This document shows positions 8,454-17,965 of a stretch of DNA of 64,000 nucleotides, piece after piece. The stretch's first letter is position 1, and each line of letters starts with the position of its first letter. The notes below the pieces were generated by a model. That model searched no databases and was not told where the DNA came from. It saw only the letters and a program-made list of their open reading frames with translations. Position numbers and translations under genes: made by a program. This DNA is from Catellatospora tritici. Lineage in GTDB: Bacteria > Actinomycetota > Actinomycetes > Mycobacteriales > Micromonosporaceae. The stretch spans positions 1 through 64,000 of the forward strand of contig NZ_JAHRCY010000024.1 in NCBI RefSeq assembly GCF_019083965.1, read 5' to 3'.

Positions 8454-9764
8454 ATGGCCAAGGGGAGGGCCGGCACCGGTTGGCTCGTCGCGGTGGCCGT
8501 GGCGATGACTGTGCTGGTCAGCACCAACGTGTGGAACCCGTTCCCCGACCTGTGGAACTGGATCAGCACCAGCGGCCCCCTCGCCGACCCGCCCGCCCGC
8601 TGGCAGGAGCGCCTGGGCGGCAGCCCCCAGCACGTGACCCTGCTGGAGCAGCACGTCGTCGTCGAGCATCGCGACTCCGTCGAGGTGCGCAGCCGCACGA
8701 CCGGCCGCCGGATCTGGCAGACCCCCGCCGACTGGGCCGCCGTGGCCGGGCCGTCCGGGCGGACGGTCGTGGTCGCGGGCAAGCTGCTGGTCAAGGGCTA
8801 CCAGGTGATCGACCCGGCGACCGGGGCGGTACTGCGCCGCGACGATCGGGCCGCGGCGGTTTGGACGTTCTCCGACTACCTGCTGGACGTCGCGTGCCGT
8901 ACCCCCAAGAACTGTGAGCTGACCGCCCGCGAGCCCGCCAGCGGCGACGAACGCTGGCATGTCGGCCTGCCCGGTATGGGGTTCGTACTGTTCGCCGACA
9001 ACCCGGAGCTGACCGGCAGCGTGCCGCTCGGGGCCGACCGCATCGCCGAGCGGGTCGAGCCGCAGCCGATGCCGCAGCTGCTCGGCTTCCCGATCGACGG
9101 CCGGGTGTACGTCGTCGACACCGCGCAGGGCGTGGTGCTGCCCGAGGTCAGCCCGAGCCGCCGGGAGCGGATCATCGTGCTGGGCGGCCGGGTCATCCAC
9201 AGCGAGGCGGTCCCGCGCGACGGCGGCTGCGGGGTGACCGTGATCGGCCGGGACGCGGTCACCGACGACGAGGTGTGGCGCTGGCGCGACAACCAGCTCG
9301 GCACCATCACCGGCGGCGGCTGCGACCAGCGTCACCAGCCCACCGGCTCGGGCGACCTGGTGCTGGCCACCGCCCCGGACGGGCGGCAGGCGCTGCTGGA
9401 CACCGGCTTCGGGCGCCAGGTGCTGCTGTGCGCGGCCGGGGAGCGCGTGGTCGCGGTCGACGGCAACCGGGCGGTGGTCCGGTCGGCCGACGGCGCGAAG
9501 TTCACCGGGTACAGCCTGGACCTGGAGTCGGGCGGCAGGCCGAAGTCGCTGTGGACCCGCAAGGTCAATACTGAGGCGTCGGCGGCGATCCGGGGCAAGA
9601 TCGTGATCGTGGTCGACCGCGGCCCGGACCGGGTGATCGTGCTCGACGCCACCAGCGGCAAGGTGCGCCGCCAGGTCGACACCGAGGCCGACGTGCTCGC
9701 GGCCGACGCGAACGGGCTGCTCCTGGGGCAGCGGCGTGATCTCGGTTACCTGGCGTTCGATTAG
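8454..9764 (+). CDS. Membrane-anchored PQQ-like beta-propeller protein
   Basis: A 436-residue protein with an N-terminal membrane anchor (about residues 9-27) followed by beta-propeller blades, seen as spaced motifs such as RTTGRRIWQTPADW, VIDPATGAVLRR and VIVLDATSGKVRRQV. Four or more cysteines (CRTPKNC, GGCGV, GGGCDQ) may form disulfides outside the cell. It resembles the protein at 650-1933 in layout. There is no Shine-Dalgarno; TATCCT lies 6 nt before the ATG, which fits a leaderless message. Binding partner unknown. Confidence 0.75.
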   Translation: MAKGRAGTGWLVAVAVAMTVLVSTNVWNPFPDLWNWISTSGPLADPPARWQERLGGSPQHVTLLEQHVVVEHRDSVEVRSRTTGRRIWQTPADWAAVAGPSGRTVVVAGKLLVKGYQVIDPATGAVLRRDDRAAAVWTFSDYLLDVACRTPKNCELTAREPASGDERWHVGLPGMGFVLFADNPELTGSVPLGADRIAERVEPQPMPQLLGFPIDGRVYVVDTAQGVVLPEVSPSRRERIIVLGGRVIHSEAVPRDGGCGVTVIGRDAVTDDEVWRWRDNQLGTITGGGCDQRHQPTGSGDLVLATAPDGRQALLDTGFGRQVLLCAAGERVVAVDGNRAVVRSADGAKFTGYSLDLESGGRPKSLWTRKVNTEASAAIRGKIVIVVDRGPDRVIVLDATSGKVRRQVDTEADVLAADANGLLLGQRRDLGYLAFD

Positions 9765-9813
9765 GCAGAGCGCGAATTCAGCCCTTGGGCAACCCGTGAG
9801 TACGCTTTTGCGC

Positions 9814-11493
<1,680 letters not shown>

Positions 11494-11523
11494 CCCCACC
11501 CCACCCCACCCCACCCCACCCCG
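11494..11523. repeat. CCCCA simple repeat
   Basis: About six tandem copies of the pentamer CCCCA start directly after the fumarase stop codon and run into a GC-rich CCGGGCCGGG tract. Likely slippage-prone sequence; no function can be assigned. Confidence 0.8.
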
Positions 11524-11548
11524 CCCCGGCCGGGCCGGGCCGGGGGCC

Positions 11549-11629
11549 AAGATCGGGCAAGTTGCCGGGCAATCGTGCGTATCTTGGGAGCTCCTTCGCC
11601 CGATTGCCTGGCAACATAGGTGACCTTGA
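11549..11629. repeat. Family C inverted-repeat element, copy 1
   Basis: An 81-bp element with outer ends AAGATCG / TGACCTT and an inner pair AGTTGCCGGGCAATCG / CGATTGCCTGGCAAC, joined by GTGCGTATCTTGGG. Copies lie at 12843-12924 (opposite orientation) and 51216-51299 (same orientation). With copy 2 it brackets the DUF559 gene. Confidence 0.85.
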
Positions 11630-11672
11630 GGGACGGCGGCATAAGCGGCTTCGAGGGACGGTGGCCGGACGG

Positions 11673-12596
11673 TCACGGGATCATGGGTGTCGGGCGGCCG
11701 GGGCCGGGATTCCAGCCCGCCGATCGCAGAGCGGCCGCCACCTCACGGACCACGGCCGCGAAGTCGGCGCGCATGCGGCGGCTCGTCACGTGAAGCACGG
11801 TCCAGCCAGCGCTGACCAGCAGATTGAGCCGCCGCCGATCGAGATGGAAGCTGTCAGGGCTGTCGTGCCACTCGCCGTCGTACTCCACCGCGACCCGGTA
11901 CTGCGGCCAGCACAGGTCGGGGTGCAGCACCCGCCCGCCCACCGGCACCGGATGCTGCAGTTCGGGCCGAGGCAGCCCGGCTCGGATCAGCCCGAGCCGC
12001 AGTCGGGTCTCCTGCGGTGACTGCCCGCCCGCGTCGGCCAGCTTGAACGCGCGTGTGGCGCGCGCCGCGCCGTGCCGACCGGCACGGTCCGCCGCGAGCT
12101 CCATCAGCTGCGTCGCGGTCACCAGCTTGTCGCGTAGCAGCGCGTCCAACACCGCGACCGCCGGTACGAGATCCATCCATAACGTGACGTCCCAACTGGT
12201 ACGCAGTGGGCTGGTCACCGGCAGCCCACGCTGGACGCCCACTTCGTCCGACGCCAGCACCATCCGGTGTACGGCCGCCTCCCTGCGCTGGTTCAGCCGG
12301 GTGCCCGCCGGGACGATGAGGTGGACGGGGTCGGTGAACGCCGCCGCGTGCTCGACGCCATGGAGATAGGCGGCGCTGGGACCGGCCAGGTGTGCGTGCT
12401 CGGGTAGGTCTGCCGCCAGCGCGCGGCACCGCAGCCCGTGGTCACGGTCGAGGCGGGAGTCGGCGTAGACGCCGTAGGCGAGCCGCTGCCAGTTGGCGCC
12501 GCGCAGCTGTTCGAGGGTGAGCAGACCTTCCCGGAGCGCATCGGCCCCGCGAAACACCTGCCAGGCAAGTTGCCGTGGTCGATCGGTTCGTCGCAC
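11673..12596 (-). CDS. AbiEi-like / DUF559 endonuclease-fold protein
   Basis: A 307-residue protein. The N-terminus (GLLTLEQLRGANWQRLAYGVYA, residues about 24-45) resembles the winged-helix domain of AbiEi-type antitoxins. The C-terminal 110 residues look like DUF559, a Vsr-like PD-(D/E)XK nuclease fold: E in SPQETRLRL, then HPDLCWPQYRVAVEYDGEWH with the candidate catalytic D and E, and LLVSAGWTVLHVTSRRM. No AbiEii-type toxin gene is adjacent, so it is not an evident toxin-antitoxin pair. Start GTG at 12596 is the best available; no clear ribosome site. Inverted family C elements flank it, and a DnaA-box cluster lies just upstream. Confidence 0.7.
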   Translation of the reverse strand: MRRTDRPRQLAWQVFRGADALREGLLTLEQLRGANWQRLAYGVYADSRLDRDHGLRCRALAADLPEHAHLAGPSAAYLHGVEHAAAFTDPVHLIVPAGTRLNQRREAAVHRMVLASDEVGVQRGLPVTSPLRTSWDVTLWMDLVPAVAVLDALLRDKLVTATQLMELAADRAGRHGAARATRAFKLADAGGQSPQETRLRLGLIRAGLPRPELQHPVPVGGRVLHPDLCWPQYRVAVEYDGEWHDSPDSFHLDRRRLNLLVSAGWTVLHVTSRRMRADFAAVVREVAAALRSAGWNPGPGRPTPMIP

Positions 12597-12627
12597 GCGG
12601 GACAGCGTGCCCGAGATCCGGGCGCGA

Positions 12628-12736
12628 TGTGGATCTCGCTGTGGATAACTCGCGCCAGGCTGTGGACGACATGTGGGAAACCTGTGGAAATCAAGTTATC
12701 CACATTGTGGATACGCAGTTCACGGGGTTATCCACA
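12628..12736. promoter_or_regulatory. Cluster of DnaA-box-like nonamers
   Basis: Three perfect TTATCCACA / TGTGGATAA boxes lie at 12640-12648 (minus-sense), 12696-12704 and 12728-12736. TGTGGATAC (12706-12714) is one mismatch away, and TGTGGATCT (12628), TGTGGACGA (12661) and TGTGGAAAT (12683) are weaker. Eight sites in 109 bp far exceeds chance in DNA this GC-rich. The region could bind DnaA (titration or regulation) or be a relic of a replication origin of a lost element. Binding has not been shown. Confidence 0.6.
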
Positions 12737-12842
12737 AGCCCGGTGGACAGACGGATTCGGGACCCGCACTGCCGCCCCGCCCCCGCCAAGACCACCAGGA
12801 CCGCCAGGGCCGCCAGGGCCGTCAAGGGCCGTCAAGGGCCGT

Positions 12843-12924
12843 CAAGGTCACTCATGTTGCCGGGCAATTGGGCGAAAGGATGTCCAAGATACGCCCGATT
12901 GCCTGGCAACTTGAGCGATCTTGG
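12843..12924. repeat. Family C inverted-repeat element, copy 2
   Basis: Reverse-oriented copy of the element at 11549-11629: on the minus strand it reads CCAAGATCGCTCAAGTTGCC, then GCGTATCTTGGA and CGCCCAATTGCCCGGCAAC. It lies between the DnaA-box cluster and the IclR gene. Confidence 0.85.
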
Positions 12925-12982
12925 CGCGCGGCGACATGCGCGAGCTTGGCGCGCGGCAGGTTTGCGCGAGGTTGGTGGGGTG

Positions 12983-13600
12983 TCAGGCGAGTGCTGTGGT
13001 GAGGGTGTGGGCGGCGGCGACCACCAGTGGTCCGACCGTCATGGGATCGAGCGGGGCCAATGCGACCACGCCCACGCTCGCCCGCAGGCCCTCGACGTCG
13101 CGTACGGGCGCGGCGATGCCATACGCCCCCTGCTGCAGTTCGCCCGACGACACCGTCCAGCCTTCATGCGCGTCGAGAATCGCCCGTCCGGCCGCGCCCG
13201 CCGCGAGCGGGTGCCGCGAACCGGTGCGGTAGGCGACGTGGAACACCGTCGCGCTCGGCTCCACCACCGCGACGGCGACCGCCTCATCGCCGTCGGCGAC
13301 GGTCAGGTGCGCGGTGGCCTGCACCTGGTCGGCGAGCTTGCGCAGCGCGGGCAGGGCCGCGTCGGCCAGCAGCGGCTGCGCCCGGCGCGCCAGATGCAGC
13401 AGGCCCAGGCCCAGGCGCAACCGCCCGGCGGCGTCCCGGCGGATCAGCGCGTGTTCGGTCAGCGTCGTGGCCAGCCGGTAGATCACCGCACGGCCCACGC
13501 CAAGTCGGCTCGCCGCCTCCGTGACGGTCAGGCCGCCGGGGGTGTCGGCTACCAGGGTCAGCAGCCGCAGGCCTCGGTCGAGCGTCTGCGCGGTATCCAC
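12983..13600 (-). CDS. IclR family transcriptional regulator
   Basis: A 205-residue regulator, slightly short for the family. The winged helix-turn-helix spans residues about 5-60 (LDRGLRLLTLVADTPGGLTV, ASRLGVGRAVIYRLATTL). The effector domain follows, with the usual VAYRTGSRHPLAAGAAGRAI block. Start is GTG; TAGGGT lies 6 nt before it on the minus strand, which suggests a leaderless message. The neighbouring genes give no clear target. Confidence 0.9.
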   Translation of the reverse strand: MDTAQTLDRGLRLLTLVADTPGGLTVTEAASRLGVGRAVIYRLATTLTEHALIRRDAAGRLRLGLGLLHLARRAQPLLADAALPALRKLADQVQATAHLTVADGDEAVAVAVVEPSATVFHVAYRTGSRHPLAAGAAGRAILDAHEGWTVSSGELQQGAYGIAAPVRDVEGLRASVGVVALAPLDPMTVGPLVVAAAHTLTTALA

Positions 13601-13618
13601 TCTCCCACCCTATCGAGG

Positions 13619-13667
13619 TAAGGAAGGGCACCTTCTTATCGCATTGCGTAGTAGCAGGGCCCCTTCC
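13619..13667. repeat. Family A palindromic repeat, copy 2
   Basis: A 49-bp copy: AAGGAAGGGCACCTTCTTAT, then CGCATTGCG, then a half ending GGGCCCCTTCC. It lies in the upstream region of both the IclR gene (minus) and the HAD gene (plus). Confidence 0.85.
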
Positions 13668-13745
13668 AAACACGCGCGCGGGACGTGGCGCGGTGCGACG
13701 GGCGCGTCATCGGGCTGACCAGGTGGTATCGGCTACCGTGTACCG

Positions 13746-14411
13746 ATGATCACGACTGTTGCCTTCGATGCGGACGACACGCTGGTGGACATCGTGACCG
13801 GTGTGAACGCCGGGCTCGCGGCCGTGGTCGCGGCCGTCGGTGAGCCGAGCCTGAGCGTGGCCGGGTTCCGGGTCGATGCCGACGACTGCTGGCGGCGCAT
13901 GGCGGACCAGCCCGCCCGGCTTATCCGGGAGACCGCGCTGCGGATCACCCTCGACCGGATCGGCCGCGCGGACGAGACCGCGCGCTTGCTCGACCTGTTC
14001 TTCGAGGTCCGGTTCGCCAACTCGCGGCCGTTCCCCGGCGTGCTCGACACGCTGGCCAAGCTGCGCAGCGAATACCAGCTCGGCTACGGCACCAATGCCA
14101 ACAGCGAGGCGGCCCGCTGCGGGCTGGGCGGCCTGTTCGCGTTCGAGATCTACGCGCTGCGCGACGGGGTGCCCAAGAAGCCCGCCGCCGGGTTCTTCGA
14201 GGCGCTGCTGGCCGCCGCGCAGGCCGGGCCGGACGAGGTGGTGTACGTCGGCGACTCGTACGACCACGACGTCGTCGGCGCGGCGGGCGCCGGTCTGCGT
14301 ACCGTGTGGCTCAACCGCGCGGACGCCCCCGTGCCCGGACCGGTCCGCCCCGACGCGATCGTCGCGGATCTGGCCCAGCTGCCCGCGGTGATCGCGCAAC
14401 TTAAGGCCTGA
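13746..14411 (+). CDS. HAD-superfamily hydrolase
   Basis: A 221-residue phosphatase-like protein. HAD motif I is FDADDTLVD (residues 6-14, nucleophile D8 and acid D10), motif II falls at YGTNAN, motif III supplies K from KKPAAG, and motif IV is GDSYDHDVVGA. The cap between motifs I and II is alpha-helical (type C1). The substrate cannot be told. A TACCGT hexamer lies 6 nt before the ATG, with no ribosome site, which suggests a leaderless message. Confidence 0.9.
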   Translation: MITTVAFDADDTLVDIVTGVNAGLAAVVAAVGEPSLSVAGFRVDADDCWRRMADQPARLIRETALRITLDRIGRADETARLLDLFFEVRFANSRPFPGVLDTLAKLRSEYQLGYGTNANSEAARCGLGGLFAFEIYALRDGVPKKPAAGFFEALLAAAQAGPDEVVYVGDSYDHDVVGAAGAGLRTVWLNRADAPVPGPVRPDAIVADLAQLPAVIAQLKA

Positions 14412-14476
14412 CCTGCGCGGACGTCTTCGGCACAGCGCACTGCCGCGGGTTGCGGCCGCATGCCAGGATGCCGGGC

Positions 14477-15298
14477 ATGTCAGGCAGGGCGAGCGGTGCG
14501 GACGGCCGCGAATGGTGGGTCGGCCGACGCTGGCTGCCCTGGCAGCCGAAGGCGCGCGATCTCGGCCGGGGCGACAGCGGTTTCATGGAGTTCGGCAGTA
14601 TCGACCTGGGTGACGAGCCGATCGGCTGTGCGATCGCGATCGTCGTCGGCGCGCTGATCCTGACCTTTCCGTTCCTGCTCGCGCTGGCGATCTTCGTCGC
14701 CGAGTGGCTGATCGTGCTCCTGCTGCTGCCGCTGTTCGTGCTCATCCGGACCCTGTTCGGGGTGCCGTGGCGGGTGGTGGGGCGCGGTAAGTCGCTGGAC
14801 GGCCGGCGCTGGCGCTACTACACCCAGGTCCAGGGCTGGCGCGGCTCCGGCGAGCTGATCGACCGGGCGCTGGAGGAGATCCGGGTGTACGGCGAGCCGC
14901 GGTGCCTCGGTGCGTACCAGCTCGACGCCGCACCCACCGGCGGTACGAGCAAGGGTTCGCCGGAACGGCTGCTCGCCCACGTGCAGGCGGGCAACACGCT
15001 GCAGCTGGAGGCCTCGGTGTACGGCACCGGCTCCCGCTATGCCCGCGACGGCTGGCTCGACGGCACCGTGCGCGCCGGTGCGGACTCGCTGGAACTGTCC
15101 CAGGGCGGTGCGGGGGCGTCCCGCCGGGTCGTCCCGGTGCGGGGCGGCACGTCGGAGAGCGCGCCGACCGGCCCCGGTGACGCGCGGTCCGTGATCGGGT
15201 TCACCGCCGCGGACGGGCGGGTGTACCGCATCGCGGCAGATGAGAGATACCTGCCCGCGCTGCGGTGGCTGCAGTCGCAATGGAGTCGCGAAGGATGA
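14477..15298 (+). CDS. Conserved membrane protein of unknown function
   Basis: A 273-residue protein. Two adjacent hydrophobic helices occupy about residues 51-88 (IGCAIAIVVGALILTFPFLL and WLIVLLLLPLFVLIRTLFG); a soluble domain of about 180 residues follows. I do not recognise the family. I chose the ATG at 14477 because AGGA lies 8 nt upstream; two earlier in-frame ATGs lack this. Only 13 nt separate it from cysS. Confidence 0.7.
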   Translation: MSGRASGADGREWWVGRRWLPWQPKARDLGRGDSGFMEFGSIDLGDEPIGCAIAIVVGALILTFPFLLALAIFVAEWLIVLLLLPLFVLIRTLFGVPWRVVGRGKSLDGRRWRYYTQVQGWRGSGELIDRALEEIRVYGEPRCLGAYQLDAAPTGGTSKGSPERLLAHVQAGNTLQLEASVYGTGSRYARDGWLDGTVRAGADSLELSQGGAGASRRVVPVRGGTSESAPTGPGDARSVIGFTAADGRVYRIAADERYLPALRWLQSQWSREG

Positions 15299-15311
15299 CT
15301 ATCCTTATCCG

Positions 15312-16727
15312 GTGACGTTGAGACTCTTTGACACCGCGACCAGACAGGTGCGCGACTTCGTGCCGCGCGTTCCCGGTCAGGCCTCCGTGTACCTGTGTGG
15401 TCTCACCGTCCAGTCCGGGCCGCACATAGGTCACCTGCGCTCGGGCGTCAACTACGACGTGCTGCGCCGCTGGCTGCAGCATTCGGGGCTGTCGGTGACG
15501 TTCGTGCGCAACATCACCGACATCGACGACAAGGTGCTGCAGAAGTCGCTCGAACAGGGTCGCCCGTTCTGGTCGATCGCCTACGCCAACGAGGTGATCC
15601 TCGCCGCGGCGTACCGCAGCCTGAACGTGCTGGCGCCCACGTACGAGCCGCGGGCCACCGGGCACGTGCCGGAGATGCACGAGCTGATCGAGGAGCTGAT
15701 CAAGCTCGGCCACGCGTACCCGAGCACCGACGGCAGCGGCGACGTGTACTTCTCCGTCGGCTCCTTCGCCGACTACGGCGCCCTGTCCGGCCAGCGCCCG
15801 GACGAGATGCTGGCCGCCCCGGACGGGCCGGAGCGGGCCAAGCGCGACCCGCGCGACTTCGCCCTGTGGAAGGGCGCCAAGCCGGAGGAGCCGGACGACG
15901 CCGAGTGGCCCTCGCCGTGGGGTCGCGGCCGCCCCGGCTGGCACATCGAGTGCTCCGCCATGGCCCGGCGCTACCTGGGCGCCGAGTTCGACATCCATGG
16001 CGGCGGCCTCGACCTGGTCTTCCCGCACCACGAGAACGAGCAGGCCCAGTCGCGTGCGGCCGGGCTGCCGTTCGCGCGGTTCTGGGTGCACCACGGCCTG
16101 CTCAACCTCGGCGAGGCCAAGATGAGCAAGTCGCTGGGCAACGTGATCGACCTGGAGGCGGTCGCCGAGCGCGGACTGCGCCCGGTCGACCTGCGCTACT
16201 ACCTGCTCGCCCCGCACTACCGGGCGCGCATCGACTTCAGCTGGCACGCGCTGGAGGAGGCCGCGACCGCGTACCGGCGGATCGAGGGCTTCGTGCAGCG
16301 GGCCACCGAACTCGTCGGCGTGACCGCGCCGACCGTGCTGTGCGCCGAGTTCGCCGAGGCGATGGACGACGACCTCAACACCTCCGCCGCGTTCGCCGCG
16401 CTGCACGAGGTGGTGCGCGAGGGCAACACGGCGCTGGCCAACGGTGACACCAAGGCCGCCGCCGGCGCGCTGGGCAGCGTACGGGCCATGCTCGGCATCC
16501 TCGGGCTCGACCCGCAGGACCCCGCCTGGGCCGACACGAAGGCCGGCGACTCGCTGCGCGGCACCGTGGACGCGCTGGTGGCACTCGCGCTGGAGCAGCG
16601 GACCGCTGCCCGCGCGCGCAAGGACTGGGCCGCCGCGGATGCCGTGCGCGACCAACTGAAACAGGCCGGAGTGGTGGTCGAGGACACCCCACACGGTCCA
16701 CGCTGGACGATCGGAAGTGAACTGTAA
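15312..16727 (+). CDS. cysS: Cysteinyl-tRNA synthetase
   Basis: A 471-residue class I synthetase that charges tRNA-Cys. HIGH is at residues 38-41 and KMSKS at 270-274. Zinc ligands are consistent with C29, C213 (HIEC) and H240 (FPHHENEQ). Length is normal for CysS. The neighbour rlmB overlaps the stop codon, an arrangement common in actinobacteria and different from that of the mycothiol ligase MshC. Start is GTG with TATCCT 6 nt upstream (leaderless pattern); the longer frame opening at 15240 overlaps the previous gene. Confidence 0.96.
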   Translation: MTLRLFDTATRQVRDFVPRVPGQASVYLCGLTVQSGPHIGHLRSGVNYDVLRRWLQHSGLSVTFVRNITDIDDKVLQKSLEQGRPFWSIAYANEVILAAAYRSLNVLAPTYEPRATGHVPEMHELIEELIKLGHAYPSTDGSGDVYFSVGSFADYGALSGQRPDEMLAAPDGPERAKRDPRDFALWKGAKPEEPDDAEWPSPWGRGRPGWHIECSAMARRYLGAEFDIHGGGLDLVFPHHENEQAQSRAAGLPFARFWVHHGLLNLGEAKMSKSLGNVIDLEAVAERGLRPVDLRYYLLAPHYRARIDFSWHALEEAATAYRRIEGFVQRATELVGVTAPTVLCAEFAEAMDDDLNTSAAFAALHEVVREGNTALANGDTKAAAGALGSVRAMLGILGLDPQDPAWADTKAGDSLRGTVDALVALALEQRTAARARKDWAAADAVRDQLKQAGVVVEDTPHGPRWTIGSEL

Positions 16728-17848
16728 TGCCGGGCAACTCGCAACGCCGCAACGTACGCCAGGTCAGCAAGAAGACCGCGAGCAAGGGAACGGGCGGCAA
16801 GGGCAAGGACACCCTGAAGGGCCGGGGCAAGACCCTGCCCGCCGACGAGCGACCCTGGCACAAGGGTTACTCCGGCACCGAGAAGGTGCCGTCGAAGACC
16901 GCGTGGAAGCAGGACAAGGAGCGCAAGGCGGCCGCGGCCGAGGGGCGCGCCCCCAAGATCGGCAAGCCGGGCAGCAAGGACACCACCTGGGGCCGGGGCG
17001 GGACGGGCAAGGGTGCGCCGACGCGGCGTACCGCGCCCGGACGCGCCACCGCCGCCCGTGCCAGCGGCCCCCGGGTCGCGCCCGGCCGCAAGTCGGCCAC
17101 GCCCAAGGACGCGCCGGAGCTGCTCGTCGGCCGTAACCCGGTCGTCGAGGCGCTGCGCGCGCACGTGCCGGCGACGGCGCTCTACATCGCGCAGGGCATC
17201 GAGATCGACGACCGGATCACCGAGATCGTGCGCACGTGCGGCGACCGGGGCATCCCGATCCTGGAGATCAGCCGGGCCGAGCTCGACCGCCTCACCGGCG
17301 GGGTGCTGCACCAGGGCATCGGCGTGCAGGTGCCGCCGTTCGCGTACGAGAGCTTCGAGGACCTGCTCGCCGCCTCCGCCGAGCACCCGGAACCGCTGCT
17401 GGTGGCGCTCGACGGGGTGACCGACCCGCGCAACCTGGGTGCGGTCATCCGGTCGGCGGCCGCGTTCGGCGCGCAGGGCATCTTCGTGCCGGAGCGCCGC
17501 GCGGCCGGGATCACCGCCACCGCCTGGCGTACCAGCGCCGGGGCGGCGGCGCGGCTGCCGGTCGCGCAGGTGACGAACCTGACCCGGGCGCTCAAGCAGG
17601 CGCAGCAGGAGGGGTTCGTGGTCGTCGGGCTCGACGCCGACGGGGAGACGGATCTCTACCAGTTGGAGGCCGCGGTCGGGCCGCTGATCGTGGTGGTCGG
17701 GTCGGAGGGGCGCGGGCTCGGGCGACTGGTCGGGCAGACCTGTGACCTGCGGGTGAGCATTCCGATGGTGTCGGAGGTGGAGTCGCTGAACGCGTCGGTC
17801 GCCGCCGCTGTGGCACTGGCCGAGGTGGCCCGCCGCCGCGCTGCGTGA
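16727..17848 (+). CDS. rlmB: 23S rRNA (guanosine-2'-O-)-methyltransferase RlmB
   Basis: A 373-residue SpoU/TrmH-type methyltransferase. Residues 1-125 are a lysine-, glycine- and arginine-rich tail, long even for actinobacterial RlmB. The L30e-like substrate domain begins at LLVGRNPVVEALRAH. The knotted SPOUT domain carries the three motifs DPRNLGAVIRSAAAFG, IVVVGSEGRGLG and IPMVSEVESLNASVAAA. The ATG overlaps the cysS stop (TAATG), so the pair is coupled. Confidence 0.95.
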   Translation: MPGNSQRRNVRQVSKKTASKGTGGKGKDTLKGRGKTLPADERPWHKGYSGTEKVPSKTAWKQDKERKAAAAEGRAPKIGKPGSKDTTWGRGGTGKGAPTRRTAPGRATAARASGPRVAPGRKSATPKDAPELLVGRNPVVEALRAHVPATALYIAQGIEIDDRITEIVRTCGDRGIPILEISRAELDRLTGGVLHQGIGVQVPPFAYESFEDLLAASAEHPEPLLVALDGVTDPRNLGAVIRSAAAFGAQGIFVPERRAAGITATAWRTSAGAAARLPVAQVTNLTRALKQAQQEGFVVVGLDADGETDLYQLEAAVGPLIVVVGSEGRGLGRLVGQTCDLRVSIPMVSEVESLNASVAAAVALAEVARRRAA

Positions 17849-17870
17849 CCGGTCGACGCCCCACTTTTTA

Positions 17871-17935
17871 ATTGACGCTGGCCTATCCGGAAGACGGAAT
17901 TCGATTATCCGTCCACTGGATAGGCCAGCGTTGAT
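17871..17935. repeat. Family B inverted repeat, copy 1
   Basis: A 65-bp inverted repeat with arms GACGCTGGCCTATCC and GGATAGGCCAGCGT. It lies between the converging rlmB and fumC genes and could serve as a shared terminator. Copies lie at 29717 and 47348. Confidence 0.85.
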
Positions 17936-17965
17936 GTTAGGCGGGGGCGGGGCGCCGCGCGCCGG

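Larger units (their letters stand above)
12597..12982. other. Intergenic region with DnaA boxes and family C repeat
   Basis: This 386-bp gap holds a cluster of DnaA-box-like nonamers (12628-12736), a short stretch of three tandem CCGTCAAGGG decamers (about 12820-12850), and family C copy 2. I find no coding frame with normal bias. It contains the promoter region of the DUF559 gene and the region downstream of the IclR gene. Confidence 0.7.

Noticed and set aside
11673..12596. AbiE toxin-antitoxin system
   Set aside because: The AbiEi-like part is fused to a DUF559 nuclease domain, and no AbiEii nucleotidyltransferase gene is next to it.
12628..12736. Chromosomal origin oriC
   Set aside because: DnaA boxes are present but dnaA, dnaN, recF and gyrB are not nearby, and only about 110 bp carry boxes. 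I keep it only as a DnaA-box cluster.
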